Origin: Antedon mediterranea | Lineage: Eukaryota > Echinodermata > Crinoidea > Comatulida > Antedonidae | Direction: 5' to 3' | NCBI RefSeq assembly: GCF_964355755.1 | Contig: NC_092672.1 | Location: 26,532,501-26,596,500 of the forward strand | DNA length: 64,000 nt | In this document: positions 33,089 to 47,100 of the stretch, piece by piece | Layout of the letters: each line of letters opens with the position of its first letter | Numbering within the stretch: the stretch's first letter is position 1 | Translations under genes and position numbers: made by a program | The notes under the pieces: model-generated | Databases searched by the model: none | What the model saw: only the letters and a program-made list of their open reading frames with translations | What the model was told of the DNA's origin: nothing

Positions 33089-35728
33089 ATACAATTTACA
33101 TTTACAAACCGCGAGCTAATACTTTCACACAGGCTGTCATAATAGTAAAATGAATCTACACTAATACGAGTTTTGATGACATTAATTAATAAATATTAGG
33201 CCTACTTAGTAATTACATTAAGAACCCAATAGCATATTAAAGATATTTAGGTCGTATCAGATATTATTTTTTGAAGTTGAACGACCCTTTGTCACGAACG
33301 AAAGGCTCTTTTCTTATCGTTATCAGTGGGAAAGCCACTTCGCGTTTTGACCGTTAAATCGTGTAAAATCGACTTACTTCCGCATTGACGATTTTGAAGC
33401 GCCACCTATCGTTGAAAACTGAAACCATGATTTTTCGTCGCCTAGCAAATAAGTGCTGTTTTATTTTAAGCTCTCATTAATATTTAAGAACCGCCCAACA
33501 TTACCTATTATGGTAAAAGCATTTCCTAATAAGTATAATTGAATATCCAATCGGTTTCCTTCAAAGAAACCGAAGCTAATACAATACATTCGGCGACTGA
33601 AGTCGGGACTCGTGAAATTTATAAATGTGGTACGATTTGACTACTGTTTTGTTGTCCATTTTCTGAATAGTCGGAGGTGCATCCCAACAAATTAAAACAA
33701 TTATAATCAATTGTTTTATCAAGAATAATATTAGTTTAATCGAGTATGATATATTTCTATCCTGTTCAAAATTTGTTGGTGTATTCTCAGGCCTCGAAAG
33801 GTAGGTACATTTTCTAGCTGTGAGCGTGGTTTCGGCAACGCGAGACACGTGTGTCAGTATAGGCGATAGCGAGACGTGCACGTTGTACTGTGTTGATGCT
33901 GATCCGATAGTCGTTAAGTTGTACTGATTACGAGTATCATTGGTCCTGGCCGGCCTAGCCTGGTGATCTGATCCCCCCAAAAAATACTTTTTTTTCAATC
34001 AGTATTAATATTATTATTTTATTTTTCATTTATTATTTGATTTATTAGGCTCAATAGATGCCTAGCTAGGCTACTAGTAGGCCTAGATTATTATAAATAA
34101 TAATAGCAAATACTGTAATATTAATTAATAAAATACAGCTTCCATTTGACATTAACATTTTTTTTTAATAATATTTATTATTTTTTCTGACACTTTCAGG
34201 AATCGTTGATGATGCAGAGTTCTTTGTCTTTGTGACTTTAAACTGAGAGTGAAGTGGATAAAAAGATGACACCGGTACCTACCGACATTGTCATACCCAA
34301 ACTATAGTTTAATTATTTAAAACAAAATGTTGAATTACTTGTATGTTGCAGAGGATAGATGAATTACAATACAAATATTTATGTTGAATGCAAACCTACT
34401 ACACTATACTCTGCAAATTATGTTATTGCATGGAGTAACTTTACTCCATGGTTATTGTCATGTGGTAGACCTTAAAAATTGAATATTTATTGTATGTTAG
34501 GCCTATTTTATATTTTATTAATACTGTATTAGTTTAATATTACTATTAATTTATATTATAGAGTACTAGTTTGTACATGTTTTTACCCAAAAAAAAAGAA
34601 TAAATAATTTGTTATTCAATCTAATTGCTTGTTTGTTCATCAATAACAAAACAATTGAAAGCAAGTATATAACAGTTCTTGTTAGCCGGTTATTTCAGGT
34701 CATATTATTAATATTAGCTAGGCCCGACGCGCCCGATCACAACGTCACTAAGTGACTTTCCGCCCCTGGAACAATCGCTCGCTAATAGGGCTAGGCCTCG
34801 GACTCGTATAAAAGCTATTATAATAGTTATGATAAATATTCCTCAACTAAAATGTATACTGTGATAAATAAACAAGTAATAATATACGTTGTATTGGAAT
34901 GTTTTTATTTATATGAATTCTTATACGCGGACAATTATAAACCTCGCGTATATCGTTCGCTATAAATAAATTCATAAACACGATGACGATGTGTTTACAA
35001 AATGGCGGTTTCGCTAGTTTTCGATGGAACAAATAGTGGTACCTTTAGTTTGAATAGTCGGAGCTGCATCCCAACCACCGAATTTTGTATCTTAATATCG
35101 TATTCTGTAGATTATTAATTTTTCTAACAGGGATTTTAAATTCAGGACTGTTCAATTTTTCTAAATATTTTATTTTAACGATTTTCTAGGGTACAATTTC
35201 GGAAAAAAGACATTGGTTGATTTTGCCGTTAAATTACAGATTATCGTTTTGTTCAAATACATTTAATTTTACATGACGATATATTAAAACCATTTATGAA
35301 TTTATTTCACTAACAATATTTTTCCGATAATCAGCTAAATTTACAAATATTGTGTTTTTCCAACACCCTAAAATTTAGCAATTTTGAACTAAATTAGAAA
35401 AGTAGGGCGCCCTCTCCGAGTCGAAATTTGACACGATTTGTCGACTGGCTGTCCCACTGTTATGGTATTGTAGCTAGCCCATGGCTAGCCTAGCCAAGCT
35501 TGTGTAGGCCTATGGATGCAATGTATTACTTTTGAATTTAAAATGATTATGTACATTAGGAATTCCTATGCACAGTGTATGTTTTTTATACCTTTTAAAA
35601 TAATATTAAATTAATATTTATATTGTAAGGTAATGGAAATTTTACGTTAACGATGTACGTATTATCCCCAATCATGAAAAATAAAGATTTCAGACTTTTA
35701 ATAATAGGCCATTTTTGGAGTTTTAATT
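33089..35728. other. No gene recognised
   Basis: Contains GAATAGTCGGAG(G/C)TGCATCCCAAC at about 33667 and about 35054. A short CpG-containing stretch lies at 34720-34810. No exon could be supported. Confidence 0.45.
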
Positions 35729-36292
35729 AAAGATGTATTGTCCCTTGAAACACAAAAAATGAAGTTCAAAATATTCTAAATTTAAATTGGCCATATCAAA
35801 TTAATATTAAAGTTATTCACTTTAAGTCGAAAATTTGAGCCAAAAACAATATTAAGTTTACGTAATTAACAGGTAAATTAAATAAATTACATTTCGTCTG
35901 GAAAATCGTCGCAAAGATCGTCGTAAACAAAGATTTCAAACCACAAGTAGTATGCATTATGCATGATGCTAATTAGGATTGTTTACCACCTGTCACGGTA
36001 GAGAAGGTGTTTTCACACAGATCGCTAGGAAGTTTTATGATTATGCATACAGAGTAGCCAAACAAGCGTGTTGCATTATGAGATATGTTTTGATCGAAAA
36101 CTTTGACTGGAAGTCAAAGTTATTTTTTGAACAAAAAAAAACGTCTGTATTTCAGTTAAATGATTTTTTTTTCGACTAATTTTAGGTGAAAGTTAATAAC
36201 TGTTATGATACTTCAAAATGACCCACATTTTTTCGAAATATAACATTTTAAATTTTTTTTTGAATTAGTCAAAGGGACAATACATCTTTAAG
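35729..36292. mobile_element. MITE, 'TTAAAGATGTATTGTCCC' family
   Basis: The left end TTAAAGATGTATTGTCCC and right end GGGACAATACATCTTTAA are perfect inverted repeats. The interior has no transposase; the 66-codon frame at 35979 shows no homology. The same termini occur at 55597-55941. Confidence 0.8.
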
Positions 36293-37159
36293 TTATAGGC
36301 CTACAACTAAGATTATTGTTTATTATGTGTATATGTAATTTGGAAAATCATAAAAAATACATGCAAAGTAAAAAACATTCAATTACGGTACTGACACGAC
36401 TACAAATACATTATTTTATAATAACACATTTTCCAGGAAGCTTATAAGTGATACTATCATCTTATCATGAAGATCGGTTTTCTGTATTCTTATTCTTGAT
36501 TTTATTTTTTTATTATGGTTTCTGAAATTAATTAAAAAAAAAAATTGTTCATTTTAATTCAAAATTTCCACCGGCCAAGATATCAATAATGATTAAATTA
36601 ACACAATATTAAACGCTTTATTAAGCAAGCATGTATTTCTATACATTACAACTTACAAGAATAGGCCTACATGTTACTATGATCTATAATAGGCCTATAA
36701 TTCATTTCAAATGTTACACTTAAAAACCCGAAGAAAATTGTAATTTTCTTGATAAAAACATCTGTTAGTGTTACTGTACATATAATTTCTAACCTGCTAC
36801 TTCATTTTATTAAAATAAAAAATAGTAGGCCTACTGTAGCTGGAAATGTACTACATTGAAGCACACGTACGTAGGGCTAGGCTAGCTAGGCCTTGCTTGT
36901 GACGACCAACAAAGTGCTGCTGCTGTGTGTGTGTTAACTGTTTGTGAATCTGATGGTACATACATTGGTTTGTGGCTGCCTATACAGTATTATATTATTA
37001 AAATTATAGGCCTATTATTATTATTACAATGAGGTTCAGTACTACTATTAATATGTACAGTATTATTATATTTACAGTGAGTATATTAGGCCTAGCCTAG
37101 TATGTATAAATCTGTCACTCGTGCAAAAAAGCTGCTCACGTTTTGTCTTGTGGTTGCTT
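36293..37159. other. No gene recognised
   Basis: AT-rich, with several TAGGCCTA palindromes and a CTAGGCTAGCTAGGCC stretch near 36870-36895. Confidence 0.4.
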
Positions 37160-37262
37160 TCACGCATCAGTGAGCATCGGTGGCTTACCGAATAGTGGAT
37201 TGAGTCCGAAACGACCCGATGGAGGAACTCTCGTACGGAAAAAAAAATCGCTTCCCGTACGT
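37160..37262. repeat. Inverted-repeat partner of 32985-33088
   Basis: Complementary to 32985-33088 over about 100 bp (for example GATTGAGTCCGAAACGACCC and CGTACGGAAAAAAAAATCGC). Confidence 0.65.
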
Positions 37263-37419
37263 GTTTGATCCAAGATGACCGGTGGGTAATAATTTATGCA
37301 TCGCATTGAGAGCTTGCTTATTGCGTTATATAAGAATAAACTATTATAATATAGTGTGTTTATGCTGATTTTGGTTTGGTTTTTGTTACGTTTGCGGAAG
37401 TAATTGACTTTGGTAAAAA

Positions 37420-38100
37420 CTACAAAATGGCATCAAAGTCCGATTTATTAGCCAGGTACGTCCCAAGAAGACTACTCATTCAGAAGCTAAAAGCAGCAGT
37501 AATAGTTCTAGAGGCCGACGTTGTTAGTAGGCCTACTTTTTAAACTAGGACGGGTCATGCTAAAATTACAAACCCCCAAAGCACGTCTGGGAGAAGAGAG
37601 TTTGTCAACATAGGCCAGTATTATAATAATTCACTGTCAAATAATAATTAAAACATTATTTCTGGTATTTACAATAAGTCCCATTGACTGTCAATCTAGA
37701 CCAGATCAAAACAGTCCATACAGTAATAGTAAAGTTTTTGTTTGTAATAGAATCAATTTGTTCACACTTGAAGCATTTAGTAGGCTTGATGAAGTGACCC
37801 CCATACTTGACCTTAGCAATAAAATAAACTAAAGTGACAGCAGAAATTGAGTCTGTTTAGTATATAATAAAGTAATATTATTTAGACATCATTTGTATTT
37901 AAATTATTTAATAAGCACATCATATTTTACAGAATCAGTTTTTTTTTTCAATTTCAATTGCACAATTATGACATATCAAAGAATATGTGACAATAACATG
38001 ACACATTAAAAAACAAATTTGAAATAAAAAATATTTTTCAGGGGGACGATATATCTTTAAAACTGTTACGTCAACAAGCGAGCAGCGTTTGTAAGAACTA
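37420..38100. repeat. Left arm of a 3.7-kb inverted repeat around DNAJC11 exons 1-2
   Basis: Blocks such as GTCATGCTAAAATTACAAA, GATGAAGTGACCCCCA, AAACTAAAGTGACAG and the end near GCGAGCAGCGTTTGTAAGAA are inverted at 40560-41130. Identity is roughly 70-80% by eye. It includes pieces of the TTAAAGATGTATTGTCCC MITE family. Confidence 0.6.
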
Positions 38101-38160
38101 TTTCTTATGATCGAAAATGAAGGTATGCACGATAGAGGGCGTCATTTATATAGTACAAAC

Positions 38161-38172
38161 CAAGATGGCGGC
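38161..38172 (+). promoter_or_regulatory. YY1-type motif overlapping the DNAJC11 start codon
   Basis: CAAGATGGCGGC matches the classical YY1 motif (AANATGGCGGC). In animal housekeeping genes this motif sits at or just after the transcription start, so a start site very near 38160 is inferred. No TATA box is needed for such promoters. Confidence 0.55.
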
Positions 38173-41100
38173 GCCCATAGGTGATAGAGATGGTGGGAAA
38201 ACGGATGATTTGTATTCAATACTAAACGCAAGAAAAGATGTAATTTTTTATATTTAAATACATTTTTGCATGTAGATTTTGTCAAGTTTGACTTGATAAA
38301 TTAAAAGCTAGGCCTAGGCCCTAGGCCTAGAGTCGTTTTGTTTAGTGGAGATAATATGTGTGTGCACGTACATATGCAGCCAGACAGAGAGACTCTCTCT
38401 GTAACTGTAGCCTGTCTGTAGGCCTAGAGGCCATAGATAGCGTCTGTGTAGGAGACCTCTGACTAGGCCTAGGTCTATATTACCACTCAGCTTAGGCCTA
38501 TCACTACCTCTCTCTTTCTGATTTGAACTTCTAGGTGCTCGAATGGTCTATACTAAGCCCTAGGCCTAGTAGGTTAGGCTAGTCCTGGTTTGATTACTGT
38601 TAGTTTACCCTAACTAACTAATCACACAGTCATGTTAATAATTATAACTAGATTTAATTCGTCACTATGACGAATTATAGGTTATATGCATTGATTTAAA
38701 TAAAGATAATTGATTGATTTAAGATATATTGATTGATTGATTTTCTCAGAATCGTTAGTTATTTATAATATATTATAGGATCTTGCTAACACAAATACAA
38801 TAGCCGGTCGGTATCATAATCCGATCAAAGATCCTTCTGCGTATATAATGTCAAAAATCACATTTGTGTTTTTATTTAGATTTCATTATAAATCATGTGT
38901 ATAATATATACACTAAGAAATACAATTGAACAAACAATACGGATAATAAAAAAAAATCTTATTTCGTTTCGTTTCCCAAGGTGAGACTCGAACACGGTAC
39001 CTTGAATGCTATAGACACGCGCAAAGACCATCGAGCCATACACAACTGATTAAAGTTATGGAAACATTCCTCCGTGTATTTACTATGCAGTAACCACTTT
39101 TGTGCAGTAGATTATTACATACCGCAATGAATTATAATGTTTTACTATGATGACATCTTTAAAATTTAAAAAAAAATGATGCACTGTCAAACTATATACT
39201 TTTAACTTTAATATATAAACTTCTTAAGGAAGAAAGTTAATGTTAAGTTTGTTATTTCGGCCTAAGAAAATGTTATAATTTGTTTGATTGTCAAAATTAA
39301 TTTTTTTTAATTTAATATGCCATTAATGATGACTTAATCAACTTTTTTTCTCCTAATTTCATAATAAATCGTATCAGGGTATGATACATACACTTCAAGA
39401 AAATGAAATAAAAAATAGGTGTTCCCGAGCATTCTAACGATATATTAATTTTAAAATTTAGCATATTTTCACCATTTTGTTATTTTATTTTTTTATTTTA
39501 TTCAGTTGTCAACCAACAGCGATGAAACCGCCACTAACAGGTTGACTTACACGTGCGTAGCCTGTCACTTTTGACGTGCTCATATAACGCTGTTTCGCGT
39601 TGAAAAGTGAATAAAATATGATGATATTATTAAAGAAAGGTTATACAACAGTAATCGGACAAAAAAAGTGCGCATTAACGTTTGACGCGCAGTGCGCGTG
39701 CAAAGATCTGCGCACTCATGGTAATTTTTTCAACGCTTAAAATTGCCTGAAACGTACTCTAATTTCATGGAAAATAAATTCTGACAATTTTGAACATTTT
39801 AAGCGCGCGTACGCATGCGTTATATGCGCTATGCACGTAATTGTATTGCCATATGATGAAATATGACCTGAAATTTATGAGTACCAAATTTTGTTTAAAA
39901 ATGATTCATGCTTGTGAAGATATGATTTCAAACGTGATTTCATTAAATCGCGCGTAGACCGCAAAATGTTTGATTGCGCACCGTGAAAACATAACCACAT
40001 CGATTCCTGGCCATAAGGAATATACTCTGAAAAATTGACTTCTAGATGAAACTGATATCAAGATAATTCACGGACAAAATAGTGCAAGGAAAGAATAAAT
40101 AAATAAATAAATAAAGATCCTGACAGAATCAAGAGGTTTATAATTATGCATATCATGCATATAACCTAATTAAGGATTGTTAGAATTGATAGTTTGCTTC
40201 TCAATACAAAGAGCAGTTGTTGTGTTATGTATGGTTAACAAACAATGACCTCATTAGTGTAGTATAAAGTTTTACATAATTTTTCTTATAAGAATAAGAC
40301 ATATAATTTATTTTAATGCCATTTTATATAGGCATCTGAAGATGAGCTTAAGTCATCTTATCGACGTCTGTGTATGTTATACCATCCTGACAAACACATG
40401 AACTCAACAGATAAAGAAGCTGCAGAAGTGATATTCAACAAAGTGCAAAAGGCTTATGCAAGTACGTATTACGTTAGACTATTCTTTTGCTTGAATATAA
40501 TTGCACGGCAGATCTCTCATTGTACTGGTTATATACAACAATAACAAGAAATATTTCTTACAAAAAACGCTGCTCGCTTATTGAAAAATATTTTTTATTT
40601 TAAATGTTTTTGAATGTGTCATTTTATTGTCACATAATAGTTATTTTACCTGAAAAAAATGTAATTTAAACCAACAAATACTTAAATTGTCGGTCAGACA
40701 ATGGTTTTTGGGTTTCTTTTCGTTTTTTATATGTGAATAAATATTTTTTTTTTTTGTTACAGAAGTGAATACTCAATTTCTGTCACTTTAGTTAATTTTA
40801 TTGCTAAAGGTCAAATCTGGGGGTCACTTCATCACCCTAGATATTTCAATTGTGAAGTATCCTATTACAAACACAAACTTTAATGGACTGTTTGGATAAT
40901 AATTCAATGAATATCTGACAGTGAATATACCAGAAATGCTTAGGGATTTGTAATTTTAGCATGACATGTCCTAATAGACTCTTTCCCAGACGTTTTTTGG
41001 GTCTACTGTAGCAGCTGGAATCAATAAATTATAGTGGAGTTTCCATTTTCACAAAACTGTCTGTCCTTAGAACTATAACTGCTGCTTGCTTTAGCTTCTG

Positions 41101-44100
41101 ATTGAGTAGTCCTAATGGGACGTAGCGGGCTAGAGCGGCAGCGTGAAAAACCTTTTATTATTCAGTATAGGCTGCCCAGTTTTATGTTATAGAGGCTGGA
41201 TTCGTACCTTACTTTTTTCTAGCTCCTTCCTATGCTAATGTCATTTACTATTATTGTTATAATTTTATAATAAAGAAGAAATTAATATAAATTTGAATTG
41301 AGTTGAATTGAAAATATTTACTGTCTATTACTGTACGTAATAAAACATTCAGTCTTACTGAGACTTTCAGAGATATTCATAGTTTTTATAACAGCAAAAA
41401 CATTAATAAATAAAAAATACGAACATTTTAATAGCAATTGAATAGTCTGCTGAAGAACAAGAAAAAGAATGTAATACTAGTATATATTATTTGGTTTTTA
41501 AAAATAATTTCTTATTAAAGTTTTAAATTTCTACATACAAAGATTGTAAAGGAATATGTTGTAGCATTTATACTCAACAGACTCAGTAATAGATTTAACA
41601 TTGATCTGAGATATATCTGATTCATGATTGGCAAATGTGATATTTTATAGTCCCTACTGCTACATGATAGATTAAGCTGTGATTGTGTTAAAGTTATCTG
41701 TCTAAAAGTAATATCAGTAGTATTAATCAATTATTTTGTATTTATTCCAACCAACCATTCTGTAGTTCTAAACGACCCACAGAAAAGAGCAATTTATGAC
41801 ATATATGGAGAGAAAGGTCTTGAGGCAGAATGGGATGTTGTGCCACGAACGACGACACCGCAAGAGATAATGGAAGAATTTGAACGATTAGAACGTCAAA
41901 GAGAGGAGCGACGATTACAACAAAGCACCAATCCTAGGGTACTTTCAAAGTTTGGCTTTCACTTGATTTTTAAATTTTAAAGATGTGTGATGTGCCCAAA
42001 TATGGTAGTGATATGCCCAAGTATGGTAATGATATGACATCATCATGTCCATTATGGGCATATCACATTTGTTTCTTCACATAAAATATGATAGTGTAGA
42101 TGGAGTTTAACAGATTCAAGATATAACAGGGCAACTGTTATCAGTTTTTCAGGTTTCAATATACACCCTTGATACTAAATTAATCTTCCTATCACGTCAA
42201 TTTATTTGTTTAATCCATGTTTAAAGCTTGCTTTTCTCTTGTTTTAAATTTTTTTTTTATTTTGGTGTTGTATTCTAAGTATAACCTATTAAGTCCTAGT
42301 GTCTAGTGGAGTCATTCTAGTGGTGAATTGGCCAGTACACCGGTACTGCATTCTTTAACATGCACATGAGCACACAGAACCAACACCTTGTAGACGATGC
42401 GTTATCTACAAGGAAACCTACGTGTTTCACTGTCTAGCTCATAACACAGTGACACAGTTTAGCTGACCACGCTATATGCTGCTCTTTTATTGTTTGGTCC
42501 TGCGCTCATTTTATAGGCATGATTACTGTGGCATTATTTCACAGTATTTTGATGCAATAATGGCCAATTGACCAACCCCTGTAATGTCTTGAAGTCTGAA
42601 CCCTGTATTGTCTTGAAGTCTGAACCCTGTATATGTTAAAGTTTAATTTTAGCAATGCAATGTAATATTCAAGATTGGGAGAATCATGTAAAATGTATTG
42701 TTGAATTACTTTACTAATGTTCTATCTTTTGTGTGCCAAAATGTTTGCTTGGATCCACCTATACAGTGTCATTCTTTGTATCATTAAACATTTTGTATTA
42801 AATTGTTTTTTGTTCAGGGGATAATAAGTGTTGGTATTGACGCCACTGATGTCTTTGACTATTACCTTGATCCTGAAGAAGAAAGGTAACTTACTCATAC
42901 AATATCAACTTTAAATCTATTTATTAATGTTAGGGTTATTATTATTATTATGTTATTTATATAGCGCATTCCACAACCAATGCGCTGTGGACTTTATAGA
43001 TGTTACAATTCCAAGTACATGCCTCTCCAGTGGCTGTGGTGCGAGCCAGTACACCGGGGTAACCACCTACCTATGGTTTATAGTCCTTAACCGAGAAGAC
43101 ACGCTTTACCACTAGAACCATGGATCAAGTGAGGCTCGAACACAGGCCGATATTATGGCTATGGGTTCCACTGTCTTAACCGCTCGGCCATTTACTCCCA
43201 AAAGAAAATGGAATTTTTATTTGATCAGGATTAATTCCTTAACATGAAATAGGATTTTAATAATTTAATAACCCCTTCGCCTATTTAATTTAAAATTAAC
43301 TACCCTTATTTCATCTTCAGGGCTACAATGTACCATACTACAAAAGCAACTAGTACTGAAAATATTCCTACACCATTTTCTCTCAATACTCATTGAATGA
43401 AGTATTAATATTGATCCCAACCCAGACTATAGTCCACCATGAATCTATACAATATTTTTAATTGTTTAATGCAATCATGTACATGGAATGCGTTTAATTG
43501 AATCAATTCATTTGTTTTTTATAATAATTTAATAAGTTGATAAATTTGATAAATTAAATCTTGAATGTTTATTTCAGGTCATTTCCAAGCATTGAGATAA
43601 ACAGTATGGCAATAAACCAATCAATAGACTGCCCACTAACGACCTCTGACACAGCAACACTTACAGGAAGCCTGACCACACGGAATGGCAATGGATCGGG
43701 AGAGATATCGACATCATTCCGTAGGGTTCTGTCATACCAATCTTGGGGAGAAGTAAGTGAAAAGTTTTATTTGTTCAGTTTATTTTACTATTATAATACA
43801 GTATTGAAAAGGTATTTCATTATTGATATTATAACATACCTGATTGTATTCTTGCGATTGGATTGGTTAATTACGTATCACATGTCATTTGGAATTAGCC
43901 CTACCTAATGGAAAAGTGATATCTAATGGTGATAATTAAATCACTCTAAAGCACGTTGTTGACTGATCGCTTGCCATCTGTACTGTTCTACTCCGCAACT
44001 AAATTTAGAACAGTGACTTTTTTAAAGGCCTAGCTTCCCAGCCTAGCAATGCATTCATCAATGATTTTCAATCGATAAATTGAATAAAAGTAGGTGTGAT

Positions 44101-47100
44101 ATAAACAACATAAATGGAGAGAATATTTCTTTCAATAAAAATTAACTGCTTTAATTTCAACTTGGCTCTGCCTTGTTTAAAATAGAATCAACTTATGAAA
44201 TATTCTCACCATTCAACTTATAAACATTCGTTGTTTGTATAATAATTTATCTAAAACTTCATGGCATGCCCATAGACATATTAATAAGAACTATTATACA
44301 GATATTGCCTGCTTAGAGGTGAAATATAAGATTTTACATCCCCAAGGGAATGATATTATGTTCGAGGGAATATATATTTCCCAGAGAACATAATATCATC
44401 CCGAGGGGATGTTAAATCTTATATTTTACTGATACAAATGGCGATATCTGTTATATTACATAGGCTCATAGCCAACAACAAATAGAATATCTGCTGGGTC
44501 GGGTAGCTAGGCTAGGCCTCCTTTTTGTATTGTATGTGTAAACAAGCTGCCTAGACACCGTACCTTGCAAAGAATAATATACAGATAATTACTAATTAAT
44601 GATTCCTTGGCAATAAAATATTCACTAGCCTAGGTTGTTTAAATAATAACAGAAGAATTTCCATCAATAAGCCTACATTAATAATAATAATATTATCAGG
44701 TAGGCCGAATAAATAATAATTCATCTTCTTCTAGCCGAATCACCGGATGTTCAGTGCGTCGCACGCGTACCGGTTACTACTGTGAGTATTAACCAATCAC
44801 AAACGGTCTTTCATCACATCTAGGGAGGACTAATAACAAATGAGGGCTATGTATGCATAGTTTAAATAGTTTAGTTGATTAATTTCTTCAAGCAAGTTTC
44901 GTGGCGCAGCGCATGAAGCGTTGTCTTCTGATGGAGTGACAATTTCATCGCGAGTTCAAGACCCAGTAGATGACTTTTGTTTATTTATCGGCAAACGCGA
45001 AAATTTGCTGGATTTTATATGTTTAATGACAGGGACACGATAATTACGCGAAAATTACTCAGTCAATATCATCGTACTCGAGGATATAAATTATATGATT
45101 TACGATCCTCACAGCGGTAGTCATGTCATGCAGTTTTAACCAATCACGTTCACAAATTTACATAGGCTATGTTGTATAGTCAAATGAAACACAGTCACAG
45201 ATCGACAAGCATTCCATTATGGAAAAGTACCACCAATTTTTGTACTGTTTGTTTATCTTCAGGTTCAAGTTACAGGTGAAAATGGTCCTCAAGTTGGTCT
45301 TAAAGTCTTCAAAAATTTTAATCGTAGAAGGTTGGTTTGGTTAATCATCATCATAGTTTGCTTCATGAATATTATACCTTTTTTTGGCCTACTGTGTATG
45401 GAACAAGGGTGTAGAATCCAAAATTTGACAAGATCCATTGTCACGTTTACTCCCTAGCTGCTCTTGTTATCATCATCATCATCATCATCTCTCTTTCATA
45501 TTTTATTTTCTATATTTTTTATAGCTTTTTCAAACACATAAAAATTAATAAAATAACATTTTGAATAAGCCATTTTGTAATTTTAATCAAATTAATCACT
45601 TCAGTCTCTGTTATGTACTGTATGTATTTTATTTTCTATATTTTTATAGTTTTGGTACAATGTCTGGAATATGTCAACTTACACCTCATGGCTTTTTAGC
45701 TCCAGCACTCATTACAGGTAAATCATTTATAATTGTATATATCTGAAAGTTTGACCAACAATTTTTTTTTTTTTTACAATTGACTACATTTGTAGAATTT
45801 GATTATATTTGATAACAATTCATATTCATCCTCTTCAAAAAAAGGGTGTCGTAGCTCTGTGGTTTTCATGCTATAGTCAATGACCAATGGCCGTCGCAAA
45901 CCATAGCTATACAATCGGCACAGGTTCAAGGTGTTTTGTATGATGTGTGTAAATTTCTGAATATTTGTAGGTGTAATGTATGAAGTGTGTTTTTATATGT
46001 TATACAAATAATTAATAATAATATAATAATACCACATTTATATAGCGCCCTTTTCATGAGTAATCATGCTCAAAGGCGCTTTACAAGCATTATTACCCCA
46101 GTATTTTTTGGGATCAAACACGTATGGAAACATACTCCCATAATGCAGCCGGTAACCAGCGCAAAGTTGTGTCTAGATCTAACTGGGTACCCATTTATAC
46201 ACCTGGGTGGAGAGAGGCAACGTAAGTAAAGTATCTTGCCTACGGATACAAGCAATGCGGCGAGAGTTGGATTCGAACCTAGGTCTGACGATCGGTAGTC
46301 CAACGTCCAACACACTGCGCCACACGCCCTTACTTAATTAATGTCTTCCGATGTGAAAGGAGTTTTAATATAGAGAAGAAAGATATTACCATACGTTTTA
46401 CTATTTTGTAGTCGTAGCCAGGCAGTTAGACAAACACACAATCGGCTACGTAACATGGAAATGGGGAATGCAGTCAGCCATGACATCTATGTTGATACGT
46501 GACACTAGTAGGCATGTTAAGGTGCATATTTTAGGCAAATCCTTCAAATTGTGATAACATTTTGAAACTTCGCACAGTTATTCATTAGGGTGTCAAAAAT
46601 ATGAAATAGAAGGGTTGCACAAAATTTGGTCAGGGGAAAGCCGCCATTTTGGATTTCAAAATGGCGGACCTCAAATTTTCACTTGTCAGGTATATCTCTG
46701 CTAAAGAGGCACCTAGAGTTCTGATTTTAAATGCAAAATATATGGTAGTGGGGTCACCAAACATATTGGTATAACTAACATTTTGATTGCATGGCGGCCA
46801 TGTTGGATTTCAAAATGGCGGACCCAAAATTTTCACTTTTCAGGTATATCTCTGCTAAAAAGGTACACAGTTATAATTTTAGGTACAAAGTATAATATGG
46901 TATTGAGGTCAACAAACATATTGGTATAACGTCTTTGATTGCATGGCGGCCATTTTGAATGTAGCTCAAACCTGGTAACCACACAGCTCTGTACATCATA
47001 AATCACTCTTTCTGCATTTACAGCGTCCGAGATCACAGTCGGTGTGTCACAGCGAATTAAAACCTAATTTGTGACATCTGAAAGTTCCGGCAATGAACTC

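Noticed and set aside
34847..35032. 61-codon minus-strand frame as a conserved small protein
   Set aside because: No recognisable motif, splice context or composition beyond that of the surrounding AT-rich DNA.
43561..43908. 115-codon frame as an independent gene
   Set aside because: Only 43578-43752 is coding (DNAJC11 exon 5); the rest is read-through into the intron past a good GTAAGT donor.
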